From Nocardia sp. (GTDB lineage: Bacteria > Actinomycetota > Actinomycetes > Mycobacteriales > Mycobacteriaceae): 7,428 nt of DNA. The notes under the pieces were generated by a model, which did not search any database, was not told the DNA's origin, and worked only from the letters and a program-made list of their open reading frames with translations. The translations under genes were made by a program, and so were the position numbers. This document shows positions 1-5,688 of the stretch, piece by piece. The stretch's first letter is position 1; each line of letters starts with the position of its first letter. Location of the stretch: assembly GCA_013361595.1 (NCBI GenBank), contig JABFXT010000855.1, positions 1 through 7,428 on the forward strand. The letters run 5' to 3'.

Positions 1-271
1 CGATGTCCTCGACGAAGGCCGTGCCCCGCAGCGCGTCGGCGGCGCTCCGGTCGGTCACCCCGGCCAGTTGGACCAGGAGCCGGCCCGAATGTTCCCGGGC
101 CGACTCCACGGTGAAATCGCGGACCGCCGAGGCGGACGCGCCCCGCCCGGGGCGCCCGCGCAGGGCGGCGCCCGGTGCGAAACGCACCTCCGGTTCGTCG
201 GTGCGCACCTCGACGACCAGTTCGCCCCGCACACCGTGCGAGCGGGCGACCCGGCCCACGACGAGTTCCAT
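1..271 (-). CDS. rimM: Ribosome maturation factor RimM, N-terminal part (cut by window edge)
   Basis: RimM binds ribosomal protein S19 and helps process 16S rRNA and mature the 30S subunit. The reading frame begins at an ATG (271-269, minus strand) and stays open to the window edge, giving 90 complete codons. The protein starts [20 protein letters not shown], the typical RimM opening with its GxxxRxHGxRGE-type signature, and continues through [14 protein letters not shown] to [19 protein letters not shown], which matches the end of the N-terminal RimM beta-barrel. The C-terminal PRC-barrel half lies outside the window. The ATG directly follows the khpA stop codon with no gap (TAGATG). There is no good separate ribosome binding site, so translation is probably coupled to khpA. 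In actinobacteria trmD normally follows; that is outside this window. Identity is secure from sequence plus gene order. Confidence 0.93.
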   Translation of the reverse strand, partial: MELVVGRVARSHGVRGELVVEVRTDEPEVRFAPGAALRGRPGRGASASAVRDFTVESAREHSGRLLVQLAGVTDRSAADALRGTAFVEDI

Positions 272-514
272 CTACTGGTCGGTGTCGACCACGTCGACCC
301 GGATACCCCGGCCGCCGATTCCGGCGACGAGGGTCCGCAGGGCGGTCGCGGTGCGGCCACCCCGGCCGATGACCTTGCCCAGATCGTCGGGGTGGACATG
401 CACCTCGACGGTGCGACCGCGCCGGCCGGTGATCAGCTCGACGCGGACCTCATCGGGATTGGCGACGATACCGCGAACCAGATGTTCCACGGCATCGGCG
501 ACGACGACGCTCAT
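272..514 (-). CDS. khpA: KH-domain RNA-binding protein KhpA
   Basis: This 80-residue protein is a single small KH domain of the KhpA (YlqC) family. These cytoplasmic RNA-binding proteins often pair with KhpB and affect cell envelope growth and small-RNA function in Gram-positive bacteria. The nucleic-acid-binding GxxG loop is visible as GRGG at residues 50-53, within DLGKVIGRGGRTATALR. The N-terminal part (VEHLVRGIVANPDEVRVEL) and the C-terminus (GGRGIRVDVVDTDQ) are typical of mycobacterial and nocardial homologs, and the length is normal. The ATG (514-512) overlaps the last base of the rpsP stop codon (TAATG), and the TAG stop abuts the rimM start, so the three genes form a tight operon. A weak GAGG upstream lies inside rpsP. 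Which RNAs it binds here cannot be read from the sequence. Confidence 0.95.
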   Translation of the reverse strand: MSVVVADAVEHLVRGIVANPDEVRVELITGRRGRTVEVHVHPDDLGKVIGRGGRTATALRTLVAGIGGRGIRVDVVDTDQ

Positions 515-957
515 TACTCGGCGGCCTCAGCGGACTCGGTCGCCTCGGCGGCGCCCTCTTCCTTGTCCTTCTTGGCCTTCTTCTTCGGGGTGACGGCCTC
601 GGCGGTCGGCTCGTTGTCCGCGGCGGCCAGCGCGGCGTTGAACAGGTCGAGCTTGGACGGCTTGGGCTCGGCGACCTTCAGGGTGCCCTCCGTGCCCGGC
701 AGACCCTTGAACTTCTGCCAGTCGCCGGTGATCTCCAGGAGCCGCTGCACCGGTTCGGTCGGCTGCGCGCCGACACCCAGCCAGTACTGCGCCCGCTCCG
801 AGTCGATCTCGATCAGCGAAGGCTCTTCCTTGGGGTGGTACTTGCCGATGGACTCGATGGCCCGGCCGTCACGACGGGTGCGGGCGTCCGCGACGACGAC
901 GCGGTACTGCGGGTTGCGGATCTTGCCCATACGGGTGAGCTTGATGCGAACAGCCAT
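514..957 (-). CDS. rpsP: 30S ribosomal protein S16
   Basis: S16 is a structural protein of the small ribosomal subunit needed for 30S assembly. The first 80 or so residues are the conserved core: [20 protein letters not shown] at the start, then [20 protein letters not shown], and [20 protein letters not shown] near residues 61-80. At 147 residues it is much longer than the roughly 80-90 residue E. coli protein. The extra C-terminal tail is charged and of low complexity, with a lysine cluster ([10 protein letters not shown], about residues 125-134) followed by Ala/Glu repeats; long tails of this kind are usual in actinobacterial S16. The ATG at 957-955 is preceded by GAAAGG (974-969 on the minus strand) 11 nt away. 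It is the first gene of the rpsP-khpA-rimM operon and is transcribed divergently from the VWA gene at 1300. Confidence 0.97.
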   Translation of the reverse strand: MAVRIKLTRMGKIRNPQYRVVVADARTRRDGRAIESIGKYHPKEEPSLIEIDSERAQYWLGVGAQPTEPVQRLLEITGDWQKFKGLPGTEGTLKVAEPKPSKLDLFNAALAAADNEPTAEAVTPKKKAKKDKEEGAAEATESAEAAE

Positions 958-1101
958 CTGCTGATCTGCCTTTCATAGTGGTCACGGCGCAATTCAGCGA
1001 CTCACGCGGTATCGCGAGCCCGGTTTTGCGAATGAAGTGTGTGACCGCCGCGCGGTACGTGACCGGAGACGGGCTGACACTGTCCAGAAGGACGGTCGTT
1101 C

Positions 1102-1132
1102 ATTCTGCCAGACGCCGCGACCGGGCCGGTAA
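1102..1132 (-). promoter_or_regulatory. Possible rpsP operon promoter
   Basis: On the minus strand, CAGAAT (1107-1102) resembles a -10 box, and TTACCG (1132-1127) could be a poor -35 box 19 nt upstream. The -10 is reasonable for a sigma-A type actinobacterial promoter, but the -35 match and spacing are weak. A start near 1095 would give a leader of about 138 nt before the rpsP ATG. This is a guess from pattern only. Confidence 0.25.
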
Positions 1133-1214
1133 TCGCCTCCGATCGACACCGCGGTGCCGGGGTCGCGGGCCATACCGGAACGGCATGACATCCCGTGGGC
1201 GGGAGTACGAGCAG

Positions 1215-1244
1215 TTGGCAGCAGGTCAGTGGTCTGCGTAGCGT
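1215..1244 (+). promoter_or_regulatory. Probable sigma-A type promoter of the first VWA gene
   Basis: TTGGCA (1215-1220) matches five of six bases of the TTGACA consensus. It is followed, after an 18-nt spacer, by TAGCGT (1239-1244), which fits the TAnnnT core of a -10 box. The same element, in the context CTGCGTAG-GT-CCG, recurs before the second VWA gene at 3359-3372. The -10 ends 55 nt before the GTG start here and 57 nt before it in the second copy. This conservation in a non-coding position supports it being functional. It also places the GTG at 1300, rather than an earlier in-frame start, as the real start codon. Confidence 0.5.
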
Positions 1245-1284
1245 CCGATCCGCGGTGTCCGAGCAGGATGCGGCGGAGTCGAAC

Positions 1285-1302
1285 GGGAGTACCGACCACG
1301 TG
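1285..1302 (+). promoter_or_regulatory. Ribosome binding site and GTG start of the first VWA gene
   Basis: GGGAG at 1285-1289 lies 10 nt before the GTG at 1300. The block GAACGGGAG just upstream of the start, and the start context GTGTCATT, are both repeated before the second VWA gene (GAACGGGAGG at 3408-3417, GTG at 3426). Here this decides the start, because the frame is open 35 codons further upstream, through the promoter, without a comparable signal. Confidence 0.75.
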
Positions 1303-3198
1303 TCATTGTCGAGCAGAGTTCTGGCCACGACCGCGGCAGCGGTGATCGGCCTGGTACCAGTGTCCGCCCCGGCCCTGGCCCAGCAATCCCCGGAGCAGCA
1401 GAATCCCGAGTACGCACCGACGATGCTCGTCCTGGATGCCTCGGGGTCGATGGCGGCGGCCGATCCCGGCGGCGGGACCAAGATGGACGCGGCCAAGAAC
1501 GCGGTCCGGTCCTTCGTCACCGCCGCCCCGGACACGTCGAAGGTCGGACTCACCGCGTACGGCACGGCTACCGGCTCATCGGACGCCGAGAAGGCCGCGG
1601 GCTGCCAGGACGTGAAGGTGCTGCGGCCCGCCGATACGATCGACAAACCCGGCCTGACCGCCGCGGCCGACGGGATCGTGCCCAGCGGTTACACCCCGAT
1701 CGGTACCGCATTGCGGACCGCGGCGGGCGCGCTCCCGCAATCGGGCCCGCGTTCCATCGTGCTGGTCTCCGACGGTCTGGACACCTGCGCGCCGCCGGAT
1801 CCCTGCGAAGTGGCCCGCGAACTCAGCGCACAGGGCGCCGAAATAGTCGTGCACGCGATCGGCTTCGGCGTCGACGACCCGTCGCGCGCGCAGCTCACCT
1901 GTATCGCGCAGACCACCGGTGGTACCTACACCGATGCCGCGGACGGTAAGACACTCGAACAGGTACTACCACGGGTCACCGCCACGGCGCTGCGCACCTA
2001 CGCGGCCGTCGGCACCCCGATCGCGGGCACGGCGGATCATCGGACCGCACCGGTCGCCGAACCCGGCCAGTATCTGGACGTGCTCGACCAGAAGAAGCAG
2101 CGCTACTACGCGGTGGATGTGCCCGAGAGGGCAACCGCGTATTTCAGCGGTACCGTCTCGTTCCCGCGGGATCGTGGCGATGCCTCCACGGCGAACAACG
2201 TGCTCAATCTGCGGGTCTACGGGCGCGACGGCCAGGACTGCAACGCCTTCGAGTTCGAACAAGCCACCCGCTCGACCGACGGGGTAGCACTGACCGTGGC
2301 ATCGATGTGGAAGGGTGCGGCCGAAGCCCCGAACGGCTACGCCGCACACGACAAATGCGTGGGCGGCGGACGCTACTACTTCACCCTCGAATGGGCGGGC
2401 GTCGCCGACGGCGCCCCGACCCGGCTGCCGGTCGAGTTGGCGGTGGGTATCGAACCCGCCGTGGCCGATCCCGGTCCCGCGGCCGAACCAACACCCGTGA
2501 CCTTCGCCGAGCCCGGCGGGCCCACGACACCGGCCGTCGGCGGCGGTTCGTTCAATGTGGCCGCGCCGCTGCCGGGGACCGGCAGGTACACCGATACGCT
2601 GCAGCGCGGGGAATTCGTCTTCTACCGGGTGAAACTCGATTGGGGGCAAGGTCTGGCCTACCGCGTGCGGTTCGGCGAGACGCCGGGACGCGGTATCGAC
2701 AATCTCTCCAACATCACCACCACCCTGTACGCGCCGAGCCGCAAGGAAATCGATAACGATTTCGCCGCCTACACCGGGTCCGAGCAGGTACTTCCGGCCA
2801 ACGAGCCTGCCCTCACGACCCCGCCGGTCCGCTACCTGAATCGGGAGGCGGCGGACAACAAGATCACCGAACAGGCCGTGGCCGGCTATTACTACATCGC
2901 GGTCAAGGTCGGCCCGAACAGCGGTGCGGGGATTGCCGCACCGGTACCGGTCGAATTGGAGATCGATATCGTCGGCGATCCGGAACCCGGGCCGCGTTAT
3001 CAGGACGGAACGGCCAGTACCGGAACCTTCGGCGAGAACGAGAAGGCCGCCACCGGCAACGAGGATGCCCAGGCCACCGGCGAATCGGACTCGGCCGTCT
3101 CGCCCCTGGTCTGGGGCGTCGTCATCGCGCTCGGCGCCGGGCTGGCCCTGATCTCGGGTGTCGTCGTGCTCCTGGCCCGTCGCCGCGGCGGACGCTGA
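1300..3198 (+). CDS. Secreted, membrane-anchored VWA-domain protein (copy 1)
   Basis: This 632-residue protein from the GTG start is of unknown function. A Sec signal peptide (residues 1 to about 27, cleavage probably after PALA before QQ) is followed by a VWA domain (about 39-235). Its MIDAS metal site is complete: D46-x-S48-x-S50 in LVLDASGSM, T132 in GYTPIGT, and D158 in LVSDGLD. Two beta-rich modules follow (about 256-393 and 427-566) that resemble each other, each opening with G-[QR]-Y-x-D and ending in a PVEL strand. They look like pre-peptidase-C-type sandwiches, which is an inference. A Gly/Glu/Ser-rich linker leads to one transmembrane helix (about 602-626) and an RRRGGR tail, so the bulk should sit outside the membrane. 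There is no lipobox or LPXTG motif. Six cysteines (102, 163, 169, 201, 314, 353) may form disulfides. Surface adhesion or ligand binding is plausible; no enzyme site is seen. It is followed by a strong hairpin and then a paralog. Confidence 0.9.
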   Translation: MSLSSRVLATTAAAVIGLVPVSAPALAQQSPEQQNPEYAPTMLVLDASGSMAAADPGGGTKMDAAKNAVRSFVTAAPDTSKVGLTAYGTATGSSDAEKAAGCQDVKVLRPADTIDKPGLTAAADGIVPSGYTPIGTALRTAAGALPQSGPRSIVLVSDGLDTCAPPDPCEVARELSAQGAEIVVHAIGFGVDDPSRAQLTCIAQTTGGTYTDAADGKTLEQVLPRVTATALRTYAAVGTPIAGTADHRTAPVAEPGQYLDVLDQKKQRYYAVDVPERATAYFSGTVSFPRDRGDASTANNVLNLRVYGRDGQDCNAFEFEQATRSTDGVALTVASMWKGAAEAPNGYAAHDKCVGGGRYYFTLEWAGVADGAPTRLPVELAVGIEPAVADPGPAAEPTPVTFAEPGGPTTPAVGGGSFNVAAPLPGTGRYTDTLQRGEFVFYRVKLDWGQGLAYRVRFGETPGRGIDNLSNITTTLYAPSRKEIDNDFAAYTGSEQVLPANEPALTTPPVRYLNREAADNKITEQAVAGYYYIAVKVGPNSGAGIAAPVPVELEIDIVGDPEPGPRYQDGTASTGTFGENEKAATGNEDAQATGESDSAVSPLVWGVVIALGAGLALISGVVVLLARRRGGR

Positions 3199-3214
3199 GC
3201 GTCCACCGCGGCGA

Positions 3215-3276
3215 CCGAGCGATCGACCCCCGCTCCACACTCCGGTACCGGGGGTCGACTCGTACAGAACGCTCGG
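3215..3276 (+). terminator. Strong hairpin after the first VWA gene, probable terminator
   Basis: A perfect 10-bp stem, TCGACCCCCG (3223-3232) with CGGGGGTCGA (3249-3258), encloses a 16-nt loop. A second 7-bp stem, CCGAGCG (3215-3221) with CGCTCGG (3270-3276), can close outside it. It starts 16 nt after the TGA stop codon. There is no T-run, which is common for actinobacterial intrinsic terminators. It lies before the putative promoter of the second VWA gene, so it should insulate the two copies from each other. Confidence 0.6.
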
Positions 3277-3334
3277 GCCGCGACATTCGCACGCGGTTCC
3301 GAGGCCGCGAATTCGAACGGATGCCTCGCCGGCA

Positions 3335-3368
3335 TTGGATAGCGCCCACCGGGGCTCCTGCGTAGAGT
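3335..3368 (+). promoter_or_regulatory. Probable promoter of the second VWA gene
   Basis: TAGAGT (3363-3368) sits in the context CTGCGTAGAGTTCCG. This nearly repeats the -10 region of the first copy (CTGCGTAGCGTCCG, 1234-1247) at almost the same distance from the GTG start. The nearest -35-like sequence, TTGGAT (3335-3340), is 22 nt upstream, too far for an ideal sigma-A promoter (the first copy has TTGGCA at 18 nt). The -10 is supported by conservation; the -35 is doubtful, and this promoter may be weaker or need an activator. Confidence 0.38.
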
Positions 3369-3411
3369 TCCGCAGGATCGTGCCCGCCGGGGGGTGGGAC
3401 AAGCAGTGAAC

Positions 3412-3428
3412 GGGAGGACCACAGCGTG
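3412..3428 (+). promoter_or_regulatory. Ribosome binding site and GTG start of the second VWA gene
   Basis: GGGAGG at 3412-3417 is a strong Shine-Dalgarno sequence 8 nt before the GTG at 3426. It belongs to the same GAACGGGAG-GTGTCATT start block as the first copy. It complements the 16S rRNA end slightly better than the GGGAG of copy 1. Confidence 0.8.
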
Positions 3429-5303
3429 TCATTTCGGAGCCGAGCCCTGGTGGCTGTGGCGGCGGGGGTGATCGGCCTCGCACCGGTCGCGACGCCCGCG
3501 GTCGCCCAGCAAGCACCGCAGCCGGGAGTCGAGTACGCACCGACGATGCTGATCATGGACGCGTCGGGCTCGATGCTGGCGCCCGACCCCAGCGGCGGCA
3601 CCAAGATGGACGCGGCGAAGAACGCCGTCCGCGGTTTCGTCGCCGCGGCACCGAGCGCGGCAGCGGTCGGTCTCACGGTCTACGGCACGTCCACCGGATC
3701 CTCGGACGCGGAACAGGCAACCGGTTGCCAGGACGTCAAGGTGCTGCACCCGGCCCGAACCATCGACAAGCCGGCATTGACGGCGGCGACGGACGGGATC
3801 GTGCCGCGCGGTTACACCCCGATCGGCACCTCGCTGCGCGCCGCGGCCGCAGAGCTGCCGCAGGAGGGACCGCGCTCGATCGTGCTGGTCTCCGACGGCC
3901 TGGACACCTGCGCGCCACCGGACCCGTGTGATGTCGCGCGCGAACTCAGCGCCCAGGGCAACGAGATCGTCGTACACGCGATCGGCTTCGGCGTCGACGA
4001 CCCCTCGCGGGCACAGTTGACCTGTATCGCCCAGAGCACCGGGGGCACCTATACCGACGCCGCCGACGGCAAAACCCTCGAACAGGTACTGCCCCGGGTC
4101 AGCGCTGCCGCCCTGCGCACCTATGCCGCGGCCGGTACCCCGATCGCCGGGACCTCGGGATACCGAGATGCTCCGGTGGCCACGCCCGGGCAGTACCTGG
4201 ACGTGCTGGGACGGAAGAAACCGCAGTACTACGCCGTGGATGTTCCCGAAGGCGCGACCGCGTACTTCACCGGGACGGTCTCGTTCCCACGCAAGGCGGA
4301 CTCCCTCAGCTCCGTCGACCGCCTCGACCTCCGTGTCTACGGCGCCGACGGCGAGGATTGCCTCACCCACGAAAGCCAGTTGGCCACCAGGACCGGCGAC
4401 GGTGTCGCCTTGACGGTCCGGAGCACCTGGGAGGGCGCGGCGAAGGCCGACTCCGGTAGTGGGGACGCCGGCGCGTGTACCGGCGGTGGCCGCTACTATT
4501 TCGCGCTGGAATGGGGTGTGGTTTCGGACAACGCGCCGGCCCAGCTGCCGGTCGAGCTGTCCGTGGGGGTCGAGCGGGCCGTCATCGATCCAGGTCCCGC
4601 GGCCGGGCCCCCGGTCGAGTTCACCGGACCCGGCGGCCCCACCACGCCGGTTGTCGGCGGCGGATCGTTCGATATCGCCGCGGAGCTGCCCGGGACCGGA
4701 CGCTACACCGATATTCTGCAACGCGGTGAATTCGTCTTCTACCGGGTGAAACTCGACTGGGGTCAGGGCCTGGCCTACCGGGTGCGGTTCGCCGCCACCC
4801 CGGAGCGGGGCAGTGAGTACACCTCGAATATCGCCACCACGCTCTACAACCCGTACCGGGCCGAACTCGACTCCGACACCATGGCCTACACCGGCAGCGA
4901 ATACACGCTGCCCGGCGCCGACTCGGCGCTCGCGACCGCCCCGATCCGATATCTCAACCGGGAAGCCGCCGACACCGGAACAGCCGGGCAGTCCGTAGCG
5001 GGCTGGTACTACATCGCGGTCAAGCTGAGCCCGACGGAAAAGGTCGCGCCGGTACCCGTCGAGCTGGAAGTCCATATCGCCGGCACCCCGGAACCCGGGC
5101 CGCGTTATGTGGAGGATTCCGCGAGTAACTCGACATTCGGCGCGGATTCCCACCCGCGCGCCGGTGGCGAGGCGAGCGATCAGCCCGACGGCACCGCCGC
5201 GGGGATCTCGACGGTCGCCGGGATCGCGGTGGGGATCGTTGCCGTCGTCCTCGTCGTCGCCGGGGTGACGGTTGTCATCGTGAAGCGGCGCCGCCGGCGC
5301 TGA
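3426..5303 (+). CDS. Secreted, membrane-anchored VWA-domain protein (copy 2)
   Basis: This 625-residue paralog of the preceding gene has the same layout: signal peptide (1 to about 27, cleavage after PAVA before QQ), VWA domain (about 38-234), two related beta-rich modules (about 255-391 and 425-560), a polar linker, one transmembrane helix (about 594-619) and a KRRRRR tail. The MIDAS residues are intact: D45, S47 and S49 in IMDASGSM, T131 in GYTPIGT, D157 in LVSDGLD. All six cysteines are conserved (101, 162, 168, 200, 312, 351). The VWA domain is nearly the same as in copy 1: from GPRSIV to LPRV, 78 residues differ at only three positions. The linker and transmembrane segment share little beyond composition. 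This points to duplication followed by retained binding function. It has its own promoter-like element and ribosome binding site and ends convergently with ffh. Function is unknown; surface binding is inferred. Confidence 0.9.
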   Translation: MSFRSRALVAVAAGVIGLAPVATPAVAQQAPQPGVEYAPTMLIMDASGSMLAPDPSGGTKMDAAKNAVRGFVAAAPSAAAVGLTVYGTSTGSSDAEQATGCQDVKVLHPARTIDKPALTAATDGIVPRGYTPIGTSLRAAAAELPQEGPRSIVLVSDGLDTCAPPDPCDVARELSAQGNEIVVHAIGFGVDDPSRAQLTCIAQSTGGTYTDAADGKTLEQVLPRVSAAALRTYAAAGTPIAGTSGYRDAPVATPGQYLDVLGRKKPQYYAVDVPEGATAYFTGTVSFPRKADSLSSVDRLDLRVYGADGEDCLTHESQLATRTGDGVALTVRSTWEGAAKADSGSGDAGACTGGGRYYFALEWGVVSDNAPAQLPVELSVGVERAVIDPGPAAGPPVEFTGPGGPTTPVVGGGSFDIAAELPGTGRYTDILQRGEFVFYRVKLDWGQGLAYRVRFAATPERGSEYTSNIATTLYNPYRAELDSDTMAYTGSEYTLPGADSALATAPIRYLNREAADTGTAGQSVAGWYYIAVKLSPTEKVAPVPVELEVHIAGTPEPGPRYVEDSASNSTFGADSHPRAGGEASDQPDGTAAGISTVAGIAVGIVAVVLVVAGVTVVIVKRRRRR

Positions 5304-5314
5304 CCCCGGACGGC

Positions 5315-5378
5315 CGCACCGCGGAACCGATCTGCGAGCGAGCCCTGCCGATATCGCCGGCCGGGCCGACGCGGTGCG
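5315..5378 (+). terminator. Long-loop inverted repeat after the second VWA gene, possible terminator
   Basis: CGCACCGCG (5315-5323) is perfectly complementary to CGCGGTGCG (5370-5378), a 9-bp stem starting 12 nt after the TGA stop. The 46-nt loop is long for an intrinsic terminator but is GC-rich and could fold further. Position right after the gene supports termination; the loop length argues against. Chance is possible at this GC content. Confidence 0.3.
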
Positions 5379-5609
5379 AAGGCGCCGGACACGCCTGCCA
5401 CGGCCGGGAACACGGCGGACACCAAGACGTCGCGAGGCGAAATATCATCCGATCTCGCGGGAGTGGCCCCGCCCCGGAAGCGGTGACTGCGCGGCTGTGT
5501 ACCCACCGGGCGGAAACGAGGGTTGACCGGGAACAGGCTGACACAGTTCATCAAGGACATCGCCGATGGGCTGCGCAGCCGCCGGCTACCCCACATCGCC
5601 GGGCCACCT

Positions 5610-5641
5610 CCGCGATACCTACCGAGGACCGGTAGGCGCGG
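5610..5641 (-). terminator. Hairpin downstream of ffh, probable terminator
   Basis: CCTACCG (5618-5624) pairs with CGGTAGG (5630-5636) around a 5-nt loop. A further 5-bp stem closes it (5610-5614 with 5637-5641) after a 3-nt ATA bulge. The structure begins 47 nt after the ffh stop codon. There is no T-run. Being a hairpin in a convergent gap, it could stop transcription from either side, but it is much closer to ffh. Confidence 0.45.
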
Positions 5642-5688
5642 TCCGGTGTCGATCCGCCGGGGCAGGCCCACCGAGAACTCCGACGGAT

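Larger units (their letters stand above)
958..1299. promoter_or_regulatory. Divergent intergenic region between rpsP and the first VWA gene
   Basis: About 340 nt separate the rpsP start from the GTG start of the first VWA gene, and no gene of its own is visible. It must drive rpsP leftwards and the VWA gene rightwards. The rightward promoter (1215-1244) is fairly convincing; the leftward one (1102-1132) is tentative and would leave an rpsP leader of roughly 135-140 nt. Within that leader, 1079-1096 forms a short inverted repeat around a 4-nt loop. A perfect 10-bp palindrome, CACCGCGGTG, lies at 1147-1156, between the two putative promoters, and could be an operator or chance in GC-rich DNA. 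Confidence 0.6.
1234..5303 (+). repeat. Tandem duplication of a whole VWA transcription unit
   Basis: Two direct, diverged copies, about 2.13 kb apart start to start, each contain a -10-like element, leader, Shine-Dalgarno block and VWA gene (1234-3198 and 3358-5303). Runs of exact nucleotide identity remain; for example 29 nt at 2611-2639 match 4728-4756. The hairpin at 3215-3276 is not repeated at the same place after copy 2, where a different inverted repeat is found. Confidence 0.8.
5304..5688. other. Convergent intergenic gap with no gene recognised
   Basis: This 385-nt stretch between the ends of the second VWA gene (plus strand) and ffh (minus strand) shows no convincing coding sequence, tRNA or SRP RNA. 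It contains two inverted repeats: a long-loop one just after the VWA stop, and a compact hairpin on the ffh side. Both are reported separately as possible terminators. Short open frames cross it on both strands but lack ribosome binding sites and recognisable protein features. Confidence 0.6.

Noticed and set aside
1195..1299. Upstream in-frame start adding 35 residues to the first VWA protein
   Set aside because: It would put the signal peptide internally, lies across the probable promoter (TTGGCA/TAGCGT), and lacks the start block shared with the second copy.
3060..3198. Sortase anchor or lipoprotein anchoring of the VWA proteins
   Set aside because: There is no LPXTG-like motif before the membrane helix and no cysteine at the signal peptide cleavage site, so simple transmembrane anchoring is the better reading.
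1966..3540. Long open frame (524 codons) on the minus strand across the first VWA gene
   Set aside because: It is antisense to a gene with a clear signal peptide, MIDAS and membrane helix. Its translation is Arg/Gly-rich low-complexity sequence, as expected from an open antisense frame in GC-rich DNA.
3429..5153. Long open frame (574 codons) on the minus strand across the second VWA gene
   Set aside because: Same reason: it mirrors the duplicated coding sequence, has no recognisable domain and has no ribosome binding site.
1300..5303. VWA genes as part of a MoxR/VWA chaperone system or a tellurite-resistance cluster
   Set aside because: No AAA+ ATPase or ter-type gene is adjacent, and both proteins are exported, unlike the cytoplasmic VWA partners in those systems.
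5304..5688. 4.5S SRP RNA gene near ffh
   Set aside because: I looked for the conserved GUCAGGUCCGGAAGGAAGCAGC-type apical region and did not find it on either strand.
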